Shown one piece after another: positions 15,395 through 22,382 of a stretch of 32,873 bases of DNA. Position 1 is the stretch's first letter, and every line of letters begins with the position of its first letter. The DNA comes from Nocardioides sp. (GTDB lineage Bacteria; Actinomycetota; Actinomycetes; Propionibacteriales; Nocardioidaceae), in NCBI GenBank assembly GCA_025936915.1, contig JAICSK010000008.1, forward strand, positions 1 to 32,873. The letters run 5' to 3'. The notes below the pieces were generated by a model, which worked only from the letters and a program-made list of their open reading frames with translations, was not told the DNA's origin and did not search any database. Both the position numbers and the translations under genes were made by a program.

Positions 15395-15891
15395 ACGACG
15401 ACGACTTCGCCGACCTCCTCGCGGCCAACGCGGCGTACGCCGAGTCCTTCGCCGAAGGTGGGTTCGACGGGATCGCCCACGCAGGCGTCGCGATCGTCAC
15501 CTGCATGGACTCGCGGATCGTCCCGCTGGCGATGCTGGGCCTGAGGTACGGCGACGCCAAGATCTTCCGCAACCCCGGAGGCCGGGTCACCCCCCAGGCG
15601 CTCGAGGCCCTGGTGCTCGGCGTCCACCTGCTCGGCGTCGACCGGATCCTGGTGGTGCCCCACACCCGCTGCGCGATGACCTCGGCGACCGAGGAGGAGC
15701 TCCACGACCGGGTCTCCGCGTCTGCCGGGGTCGACTCGTCGTGGCAGCCGTTCCACGTCGTCACCGACCAGCTCGGCGCTCTCGCCGAGGACGTCCACCG
15801 GGTGCGTTCCCACCCGCTGATCCCCGAATCCGTCAAGGTCGGCGGCTTCCTGTACGACGTCGACACCGGCCGGCTCACCCGGCACGTGTGA
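15379..15891 (+). CDS. Beta-class carbonic anhydrase
   Basis: This 170-residue cytoplasmic enzyme interconverts CO2 and bicarbonate. The zinc and catalytic residues are visible, counted from GTG 15379: Cys42, Asp44 and Arg46 in VTCMDSR, and His95 and Cys98 in HTRC. The small size and the RNPGGRVT motif fit the compact beta-class group of actinobacteria. HTRCAM replaces the more usual HTDCGM, but both metal ligands remain. Two starts are possible: GTG 15379, or GTG 15391 whose GTGA overlaps the MFS stop. Neither has a strong ribosome site, so the second may use translational coupling. It is the last gene of the run from parC and is followed by a strong hairpin. Confidence 0.87.
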   Translation: MAEPVNDDDFADLLAANAAYAESFAEGGFDGIAHAGVAIVTCMDSRIVPLAMLGLRYGDAKIFRNPGGRVTPQALEALVLGVHLLGVDRILVVPHTRCAMTSATEEELHDRVSASAGVDSSWQPFHVVTDQLGALAEDVHRVRSHPLIPESVKVGGFLYDVDTGRLTRHV

Positions 15892-15909
15892 CCCCTCGGC
15901 CCCGACCGC

Positions 15910-15945
15910 CCGGCGCCCGGGTACGTATCTCCGGCCGGGCGCCGG
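15910..15945 (+). terminator. Terminator after the carbonic anhydrase gene
   Basis: CCGGCGCCCGG (15910-15920) and CCGGGCGCCGG (15935-15945) form a perfect 11-bp stem with a 14-nt loop, 18 bases after the stop. No U-run follows. Confidence 0.6.
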
Positions 15946-16004
15946 CGCTCCTCAGCAGGTGGTAGTGCATTTACGTGCCCGCTGTGCCGGGGGAGAATCC
16001 ACTC

Positions 16005-18587
16005 GTGACGTTGCTCGAGAGGGAGTCACAGCTCGGGTCGTTGCTCCAATACGCTGACGAGGCTCGCGCGCGTTCGGGCCGCCTCGTCCTGATCTCGGGC
16101 GAGGCCGGCGTCGGCAAGTCGTCTCTCGTGGAGGAGCTGCAGCGTCGGCTGTCAGATGCCACCTGGGCCTGGGGTGCCTGCGACGGTCTGTTCACCCCGC
16201 GGCCCCTGGCGCCGCTCCACGACATCGCCCACGAGCTCGGCGGAGCGCTGCTCGATGCCGTCCGTGGCGGGGCGCACCGCGACCTCGTCTTCGACGCCGT
16301 CCTGCAGACCCTGCACGCCGCCGATGACCTGGTCGTCCTGGTCGTCGAGGACGTGCAGTGGGCCGACGAGGCGACGCTCGACCTGCTCCGCTTCCTGGGC
16401 CGACGCGTGCGCACCGTCCCGGTGCTCCTGGTGGTCACCTTCCGCGACGACGCGATGGCACCCGACGACTCGCTGCGGGTGGCGCTCGGTGAGCTCGCCG
16501 GTCAGCGCTACACCCGGCGGATCGACCTGCCGCCGCTGAGCGAAATGGGCGTACGGCGCCTCGCCGAAGGCTCGTCGTACTCCCCCGCGGAGCTGTACCA
16601 GCTCACCGGAGGCAACCCCTTCTTCGTCGTCGAGGTGCTCGCGGAGCCGGGCACCGAGGTGCCGAGCTCGGCTCGCGACGCCGTCCTTGCCCGGGCCGCA
16701 CGACTGAGCGATCCGGCCCGGGTCGCGCTCGACCTGGCCTCCCTCGACGACTGGCACGTCGACGCCGAGCTGGTAGCTGAGGCCGGCCGCGTGGAGCTGG
16801 GGACGTTCGACGAGCTGGTCTCCGCCGGACTCCTCAGGGCTGAGGGCGATGCCCTTCGCTTCCGGCACCAGCTCACCCGGCGCGCGGTCGAGTCCGTCGT
16901 ACCGCCGCATCGCCGGCTCGCCGGGCACAAGGCGCTGTTGACCGCCCTGACCACCCAGGTGTGCGACGACGAGGCCCGGCTCGCCTACCACGCGGAGGCA
17001 GCCGGCGAGCCCGACCTGGTCCGCCGGTACGCCCCGGCCGCCGCGCGACGCGCGGCCGAGCTCGGGGCACACCGGGAGGCAGTCGCCCAGTACGAGCGCG
17101 CGCTCCGCTTCATCCCGGACGACCCTCGCGAACGCGCGGAGCTCTACGACGGGTACGCCGACATCCTCGCGCTGGTGGACCGGTGGCCGGCCGCCGCCGA
17201 TGCCCGCCAGGACGCGATCGCGATCTGGCAGGAGCTCGGTGAGGTACGACGCGAGGGCCACGACCAGCGCAAGCTCTCCTCGGTGATGTGGCGGCTGTGC
17301 CGCGGCCCGGAGTCGGTAGCCGCCCTGGCCCGGTCGATCGAGGTGCTCGAGCCGCTCGGCGACGACATCGAGCTCGCCCGGGGCCTGTCCACGGTGGCCT
17401 TCGACCACTGGGAGGACGACCCCGAGCTGACCGGATCGATCCTGCTGCGAGCGCAGGAGATGGCCGGACGGCTCGGAGACCCCGCGCTTCGCAGCGACGT
17501 GCTCAACAACTACGCCTTCTTCCAGTTCCTCGCTCGTCGCGATTGGCTGCCCCCGATGCGCGAGGCGCTCGCGGTCGCGCTCGAGTCGGGCAGCGAGGGG
17601 CAGGCGGGGCGTGCCTACGCCAACGCCTACACGTTCTTCGCCGCCCAGTACCGGTTCGCCGAGGGCGAGCGCTGGTGGCGTGACGGCATCGCCTACTGCG
17701 ACGAGCGCGACATCGCGACGTTCGGTACCTGTCTGCGGGGTCACCGGGCGATCGCCCTGCTCGACCTGGGCCGCTGGGACGAGGCCAGCGCGCTCGCCGA
17801 GCGCGTGCTGGCCAGCGAGGCGAGCCCGGTGAACCTGCTCACCTCGCAGATCACCCGCTCCCTGGTGCTGGCCCGACGCGGGCAGCCGGGTGCGCTCGAG
17901 GTGCTCGACCCGGGGGTGGCCGAGGCCGACAACCTCGGTGAGTCCGAGTGGATCGCCAGCACCCGGCTGGCGCGGGCCGAGATCCACTGGCTCGAGGGCC
18001 GCGACGACGACGCGCTCGCCGACGTGAAGGTGGCGCGCTCAGTCATGGATCGGATGGGGTACCTGCTCGATGCCCAGCTGAGCGTGTGGGAGCTACGACT
18101 GCTCGGCGAGGCGAGCCCGCTCTCACCCTGTCCCGGCCCGTGGGCGACGTCCCTTGCCGGTGACCACGCGGGTGCCGCCGTGCACTGGGAGCGGCTCGGC
18201 TGCGGCTACTACTCCGCCCTGTGTCTCTACGACTCCTGCGACCAGGTGCACCTCCGCGAGGCCATCACCCGCTTCGAGACGATGGGGGCCGATGCCGCCG
18301 CACAGCGCAGCCGCCGGAAGATGAAGAACCTCGGACACCGCGCCGTACCGACGGGAGCCCGCGCCAGCACTCGGCGGCACCCGCTCGGCCTGACCCGCCG
18401 CGAGAACGAGGTGCTGCTCCTGCTCTGCGAGGGTTTGACCAACGAGGAGATCGCCGAGCGTCTGGTGCTCTCGACGCGGACGGTCGACCACCACGTCTCC
18501 GCCGTCCTCGGGAAGCTCGGCGTCACGTCGCGGGGTGCGGCCGCCGCCCACGCCCGGCAGACGGGCCTGGTGCCGGCCGCGACCTAA
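16005..18587 (+). CDS. Large ATPase-containing LuxR family regulator, copy 1
   Basis: The protein has 860 residues from GTG 16005, chosen because GGGGGAG lies 9 nt upstream and the next paralogue begins at the same place (LLERESQLG). A longer version from GTG 15975 is possible. An AAA/STAND-type ATPase module comes first: Walker A GEAGVGKS at 32-39 and Walker B-like LVVLVVEDVQWADEATLD near 120. A helical, TPR-like middle follows. A LuxR helix-turn-helix occupies about 795-850 (LTRRENEVLLLLCEGLTNEEIA, then STRTVDHHVSAVL). It is predicted to be an ATP-dependent transcription activator of the LAL type. The ligand is unknown. A paralogue starts 32 bases after its stop. Confidence 0.87.
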   Translation: MTLLERESQLGSLLQYADEARARSGRLVLISGEAGVGKSSLVEELQRRLSDATWAWGACDGLFTPRPLAPLHDIAHELGGALLDAVRGGAHRDLVFDAVLQTLHAADDLVVLVVEDVQWADEATLDLLRFLGRRVRTVPVLLVVTFRDDAMAPDDSLRVALGELAGQRYTRRIDLPPLSEMGVRRLAEGSSYSPAELYQLTGGNPFFVVEVLAEPGTEVPSSARDAVLARAARLSDPARVALDLASLDDWHVDAELVAEAGRVELGTFDELVSAGLLRAEGDALRFRHQLTRRAVESVVPPHRRLAGHKALLTALTTQVCDDEARLAYHAEAAGEPDLVRRYAPAAARRAAELGAHREAVAQYERALRFIPDDPRERAELYDGYADILALVDRWPAAADARQDAIAIWQELGEVRREGHDQRKLSSVMWRLCRGPESVAALARSIEVLEPLGDDIELARGLSTVAFDHWEDDPELTGSILLRAQEMAGRLGDPALRSDVLNNYAFFQFLARRDWLPPMREALAVALESGSEGQAGRAYANAYTFFAAQYRFAEGERWWRDGIAYCDERDIATFGTCLRGHRAIALLDLGRWDEASALAERVLASEASPVNLLTSQITRSLVLARRGQPGALEVLDPGVAEADNLGESEWIASTRLARAEIHWLEGRDDDALADVKVARSVMDRMGYLLDAQLSVWELRLLGEASPLSPCPGPWATSLAGDHAGAAVHWERLGCGYYSALCLYDSCDQVHLREAITRFETMGADAAAQRSRRKMKNLGHRAVPTGARASTRRHPLGLTRRENEVLLLLCEGLTNEEIAERLVLSTRTVDHHVSAVLGKLGVTSRGAAAAHARQTGLVPAAT

Positions 18588-18619
18588 GGACATCCCACCG
18601 GGGGACAGCAGGGGGACAG

Positions 18620-21199
18620 ATGGAGGCATTGCTCGAACGGGAGTCGCAGCTCGGGTCGTTGCTCCAGTACGCCGACGAGGCACGCGCCGGTCGGGGTCGC
18701 CTCGTCCTGATCTCGGGCGAAGCCGGCGTCGGCAAGACGTCGCTGGTGGAGGGACTCCGACGGCGCCTGCTCGACGGAACCTGGGCCTGGGGCGCATGTG
18801 ACGGGATGTTCACACCGCGGCCACTCGCTCCGGTGCACGACATCGCGCGCGAGCTCGGCGGCGACCTGCTGACCGTCGTACGCGCCGCCCCGTCCCGCGA
18901 CGAGATCTTCGACGCCGTGCTCGAGGCGGTCCGGGTGCTGGACGGGCTCGTCGTCCTCGTGGTCGAGGACGTCCAGTGGGCCGACGAGGCCACGCTCGAC
19001 CTGCTCCGCTTCCTGTCTCGTCGGATCGCCCGGTCACCCGTCCTCCTTCTGGTCACGTTCCGAGACGATGCCCTCGCGCTCGACCACCCCCTACGACGGG
19101 CCCTCGGCGACCTGGCGGGCCACGGCAACACCCGGCGGATCGACCTGCCTCCGCTGACCCTCGACGCCGTGAGCCGGCTCGTCGAGGGCTCCTGCCACCG
19201 GCCCGATGAGATCTTCGAGCTCACCGGTGGTAACCCGTTCTTCGTCACCGAGGTGCTCAGCGATCCGCACAGCGACGTGCCCCTTTCCGCCCGCGACGCC
19301 GTTCTCGCCCGTGCCGCGCGGCTCTCCGAGGACAGCCGCTCCGTCCTGCATCTCGCCGCGCTCGACTCCTGGCGGGTCGACCCGCATCTCGTGGCCGGCG
19401 CGTGCGACGTCGCGGTATCGGCGTTCGACGAGGTGGTCGCGGCCGGCCTGATGAGAGCCGACGACTCGTCGCTGCACTTCCGGCACGAGCTGGCGCGGCG
19501 CGCGATCGAGTCGCAGGTGCCGCCGCACCGGAGGGCCCACGGTCATCGCGCGCTCCTCGGTGCGCTGCGCACCGTCGGCTGTGACGACGACGCCAGACTC
19601 GCCTACCACGCCGAAGGGTGCGGCGAGGGTGCTCTCGTGGCCGAGCTCGCGCCGAGCGCCGCGCGTCAGGCCGCCCGCCTGGGTGCCCATCGGGAGGCGG
19701 CAGCGCAGTACGAACGCGCCCTGCGGTTCCCGCCCGCGGACCTACGCTCGCTCGCCGAGCTTTACGACGCCTCTGGGGAGCAGGCCGAGCTCCTCGACGA
19801 CTGGTCCCGGGCTGCGGACGCCTACGAACGCGCGATCGAAATCTGGCATGGGCTCGGCGACGTCCGACGCGAAGGCCTCGACCACGGCAGGCTCCGCACC
19901 GTCTACTGGAACCAGGCCCGCGGCCACGAGTCCGTGGCCTCGCTTCAACGGGCTCTGGCGCTCCTGGAGCCGCTCGGGCCGGACCCTGCCCTGGCGCGTC
20001 TGCTGGCAACCCGCGCCATCCAGGTCTGGAGCGACGACCCGGTCGACGGGGGAGCGATGATGGATCGGGCCCTCGCGATGGTCGCCGCCTTCGACGACCC
20101 GGCCGCACACGGGGACGTGCTCAACACGGCTGCCTTCGCCGCGAACCTCGGCGGCGAGGACTGGCGGCCTCACATGCACCAAGCCGTCCGGCTCGCGGTG
20201 CGGTCGAGGGCCCACGCGGAAGCGGGACGCGCCTACTACAACCTGTTGGCATTCTGCGCGACCGAGTTCGCCTACGCGGAGAGCGAGCAGTACTGGCTCG
20301 AGGGCATCGCGTACTGCGAGGAGAACGAAATGGACACGTGGGCCAGGTGCCTTCGTGGGATCCGCGCCGTCGATCTCCTTGACCAGGGGCGGTGGGACGA
20401 GGTCATGTCCGTCACTGGTCAGGTGTTCGCCACCCAGCCGGGCCCGGTGGCCCAACTCGTCTCGCAGGTGACCAGCGGCCTGGTCCTCGCCCGGCGGGCG
20501 CAAGCGGGAGCGTCCGAGCTGCTGTGCGCGGCCGCCGGGACGGCCGACGGCATCGGCGAGGCCGGCTGGATCGCGCTCACCCGGCGTGCGTGCGCCGAGG
20601 ACCGCTGGCTCGCCGGCGACGACGAGGGTGCCCGGCGAGAGATCGACCGCGTCCGCGACGTCCTCACGGTGACCGAAGCGGACGAGGACGCGCCCACGGC
20701 CGTGTGGGAGCGCCGCATCCTCGGAACCTCGCGCGCCGCCTTCGAGGCCCGGGAGCCGTGGGCTTCCTGGCTCCGCCGCGACATCGAGAGCACCGTCGAG
20801 CGATGGGACGCCCTCGGCTGCGCCTATCACGCGGCGCTGGCGCTGTACGACTCCGACTTCGAGGAGCACCTGCGCACTGCGATCAGCCGGTTCGACGCCC
20901 TCGGGGCGGAGGCGACAGCGCGGCGCGCGCGCCAGAAGATGAAGGACCTCGGCCACCGGGCGGTCCCGACCGGAGCCCGGCCGAGCACCCGCGAGCACCC
21001 GCTCGGTCTCACCCGTCGCGAGAACGAGGTGCTCCTCCTCCTGTGCGAGGGTCTGACCAACGACGAGATCGCGATCAAGCTCGTGGTCTCCCCCAGGACG
21101 GTCGACCACCACGTCTCAGCGGTGCTGTCCAAGCTGGGCGTGGCCTCCCGCGGCGCGGCCGCGGCCCACGCCCGGCGGACGGGACTGGTCCCCGCCTGA
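18620..21199 (+). CDS. Large ATPase-containing LuxR family regulator, copy 2
   Basis: This 859-residue paralogue of the preceding protein aligns with it end to end: LLERESQLGSLLQYADEARA, Walker A GEAGVGKT at 34-41, VEDVQWADEATLDLLRFL, a helical middle and a C-terminal LuxR domain. The DNA-reading helix (PRTVDHHVSAVLSKLG) differs from copy 1 at few positions, so both probably read the same operator. The middle domains differ more, which suggests different signals. The ATG at 18620 has GGGGGA just upstream and follows copy 1 by 32 bases, probably on one mRNA. The stop codon abuts the first copy of the duplicated dyad (21199-21250). Confidence 0.88.
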   Translation: MEALLERESQLGSLLQYADEARAGRGRLVLISGEAGVGKTSLVEGLRRRLLDGTWAWGACDGMFTPRPLAPVHDIARELGGDLLTVVRAAPSRDEIFDAVLEAVRVLDGLVVLVVEDVQWADEATLDLLRFLSRRIARSPVLLLVTFRDDALALDHPLRRALGDLAGHGNTRRIDLPPLTLDAVSRLVEGSCHRPDEIFELTGGNPFFVTEVLSDPHSDVPLSARDAVLARAARLSEDSRSVLHLAALDSWRVDPHLVAGACDVAVSAFDEVVAAGLMRADDSSLHFRHELARRAIESQVPPHRRAHGHRALLGALRTVGCDDDARLAYHAEGCGEGALVAELAPSAARQAARLGAHREAAAQYERALRFPPADLRSLAELYDASGEQAELLDDWSRAADAYERAIEIWHGLGDVRREGLDHGRLRTVYWNQARGHESVASLQRALALLEPLGPDPALARLLATRAIQVWSDDPVDGGAMMDRALAMVAAFDDPAAHGDVLNTAAFAANLGGEDWRPHMHQAVRLAVRSRAHAEAGRAYYNLLAFCATEFAYAESEQYWLEGIAYCEENEMDTWARCLRGIRAVDLLDQGRWDEVMSVTGQVFATQPGPVAQLVSQVTSGLVLARRAQAGASELLCAAAGTADGIGEAGWIALTRRACAEDRWLAGDDEGARREIDRVRDVLTVTEADEDAPTAVWERRILGTSRAAFEAREPWASWLRRDIESTVERWDALGCAYHAALALYDSDFEEHLRTAISRFDALGAEATARRARQKMKDLGHRAVPTGARPSTREHPLGLTRRENEVLLLLCEGLTNDEIAIKLVVSPRTVDHHVSAVLSKLGVASRGAAAAHARRTGLVPA

Positions 21200-21250
21200 A
21201 GTTGGCAGGTGCGCTGAGCGAACCTGGGCGGTTCAGCCGATGAGTCGAGC
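21199..21250. repeat. Direct repeat copy A containing dyad GAACC-N5-GGTTC
   Basis: This runs from the stop of regulator copy 2 and includes GAACCTGGGCGGTTC (21220-21234). It matches copy B at 21363-21415 over about 45 bases: GTTGG(G)CAGGT, then RAACCTGGGYRGTTY, then CCGATGAG. Outer bases TTGGC and GCCGA can also pair. Confidence 0.6.
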
Positions 21251-21266
21251 CGCGAGGTCGTCGGTG

Positions 21267-21282
21267 GGCTGCTCCAGCAGCC
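21267..21282 (+). terminator. Small hairpin after regulator copy 2
   Basis: GGCTGC-TCCA-GCAGCC forms a 6-bp stem with a 4-nt loop about 70 bases after the regulator stop. No U-tract follows, so it is a weak terminator candidate. Confidence 0.25.
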
Positions 21283-21327
21283 GTCGGTGCCCAGGTCGGC
21301 CGTCGTCACCACGCCGAGCCCGCCGAT

Positions 21328-21349
21328 CGGCGCCTGTCCGGCGCCTGTC
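21328..21349. repeat. Two-copy tandem repeat of CGGCGCCTGTC
   Basis: Two perfect adjacent 11-mers (21328-21338 and 21339-21349) lie between the two dyad copies. No function is apparent. It may reflect slippage or help space the operators. Confidence 0.55.
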
Positions 21350-21362
21350 CCGCCGCTCTCGC

Positions 21363-21415
21363 AAGTTGGGCAGGTCGGGCACGGAAACCTGGGTAGTTTG
21401 CCCGATGAGCCCGCG
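21363..21415. promoter_or_regulatory. Direct repeat copy B containing dyad AAACC-N5-AGTTT
   Basis: AAACCTGGGTAGTTT (21385-21399) is the counterpart of the dyad in copy A. The outer arm bases change from GAAC/GTTC to AAAC/GTTT together, so the symmetry is kept. The centre (21392) is about 48 bp before the inferred transcription start of the DUF4242 gene, where an activator of the LuxR type would bind. The duplicated regulators just upstream are the obvious candidates, but this is inference. Confidence 0.5.
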
Positions 21416-21427
21416 TGGCGTTGTTCC

Positions 21428-21433
21428 TAGCGT
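21428..21433 (+). promoter_or_regulatory. -10 element TAGCGT for the DUF4242 transcript
   Basis: TAGCGT fits TANNNT and would start RNA near 21440, about 38 bases before the ATG. The matching -35 area is poor, as expected for an activator-dependent promoter. Confidence 0.35.
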
Positions 21434-21477
21434 TCCTGGTCAAGGTCAAACCCGACCACGATCGAAGGAGAAAGCCG

Positions 21478-21729
21478 ATGCCGCTCTACATGGACGTGCA
21501 CCACCTGGACGGCCCGGTCAGCGCCGACGACGTCGCCAAGGCCCACATGGCCGACCTGCAGATCCAGGACAAGTACGGCGTCAACTACCAGCGCTACTGG
21601 GTCGACGAGGCCAGCAGCACGATCTTCTGCCTGGTCGAGGCGCCGTCACCGGACGCCGCGAACACCGTTCACCGCGAGGCTCACGGCCTCGTCGCGGACG
21701 AGGTCCACGAGGTCAGGGAGGGATCGTGA
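21478..21729 (+). CDS. DUF4242 domain protein (SCO4226-like)
   Basis: This small cytoplasmic protein of 83 residues starts MPLYMDVHHLDGPVSADDVAKAH and contains YQRYWVDEASSTIFCLVEAPS. That is the ferredoxin-like DUF4242 pattern. A Streptomyces member (SCO4226) is known to bind nickel. Several His and acidic residues here (His8, His9, His23 and a C-terminal VHREAH) could hold a metal. The ATG at 21478 has GAAGGAG 7 nt upstream. A longer reading from GTG 21415 would cover the promoter and is rejected. The stop overlaps the next start in TGATG, so the two proteins are co-translated. It follows two LuxR-type regulators and a duplicated dyad. Confidence 0.8.
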   Translation: MPLYMDVHHLDGPVSADDVAKAHMADLQIQDKYGVNYQRYWVDEASSTIFCLVEAPSPDAANTVHREAHGLVADEVHEVREGS

Positions 21730-22277
21730 TGAACCGGCGACTCTCGCTGGCCGCGGCCTCCGCGTGCCTCGCCCTGGCCGGCGCGGGGGCGGTGTACGCC
21801 TCGGCCGCCGCCTCGCCCGCGTCCCCGACGGCAGGCAAGCAGCTCGCCGACATCCGGGCGGCGACCGCGCAGTACCACAGTCTCGCCGCCGCCCAGGCCG
21901 CCGGCTGGAGCGGTCTGTTCCAGGACGTGAACGGGCTGACCTGCATCCAGGACACCGACACCCCGTCGATGGGCGGGATGGGCTACCACTGGGTCAACGG
22001 CGCGAACATCGGTTCGACCGACCCGCTGAAGCCGGCGGCGCTGATCTACGCCCCGACCGCCGGGGACGGTGTCCGCTTCGCCGGCATGGAGTACCTCGTC
22101 CCCGACCCGAACGGGGACGTGGCGCAGCCGTTCCTCAACGGCGTGGGCTTCATGTACACCCCCGCTCCCAACCGGTTCCTCGGTGACACGGCCTTCTGGT
22201 CGCTGCACGTATGGGCCTGGGACCACAACCCCACGGGCACCTACCAGATGTGGAACCCGAAGATCAGCTGCCCGTAA
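21729..22277 (+). CDS. Secreted protein of unknown function
   Basis: This 182-residue protein has a signal peptide (MNRR, a hydrophobic stretch, then cleavage near residues 25-30 around ASAAASP). The mature part begins with a helix (QLADIRAATAQYHSLAAAQAAGW). Conserved-looking aromatic and His motifs follow: GGMGYHWVN, FAGMEYLVPDP and FWSLHVWAWDHNPTGTYQMWNP. Two cysteines (in LTCIQD and at the C-terminal ISCP) could form a disulfide. I do not recognise a named domain. The ATG overlaps the DUF4242 stop, with AGGGAGG 8 nt upstream. Close coupling to a DUF4242 protein suggests a shared role, perhaps metal or small-ligand binding outside the cell. That is a guess. Confidence 0.75.
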   Translation: MNRRLSLAAASACLALAGAGAVYASAAASPASPTAGKQLADIRAATAQYHSLAAAQAAGWSGLFQDVNGLTCIQDTDTPSMGGMGYHWVNGANIGSTDPLKPAALIYAPTAGDGVRFAGMEYLVPDPNGDVAQPFLNGVGFMYTPAPNRFLGDTAFWSLHVWAWDHNPTGTYQMWNPKISCP

Positions 22278-22329
22278 GAGCGTGCCTCTCGGCCGGGCGC
22301 CAGGTGCTTGGTCGAGGACCGATCGTGCG

Positions 22330-22368
22330 CACTGCCGGGAAGGGCCACATGGCCCCTTCCTGGCAGTG
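22330..22368. terminator. Convergent terminator between secreted-protein gene and parE
   Basis: CACTGCCGGGAAGGG (22330-22344) pairs with CCCTTCCTGGCAGTG (22354-22368), 15 bp with one G:T, over a 9-nt loop. It separates two converging genes. Confidence 0.75.
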
Positions 22369-22382
22369 TCGGGTGCGTCCGG

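Noticed and set aside
18221-18619. Upstream extension of regulator copy 2
   Set aside because: It overlaps the 3' end of copy 1 in another frame. The paralogue alignment and the ribosome site both place the start at 18620.
21199-21415. Known riboswitch class
   Set aside because: I could not match the repeated element to a riboswitch consensus I know (c-di-GMP, ykkC, SAM and cobalamin types considered). The position before the -10 favours a DNA operator.
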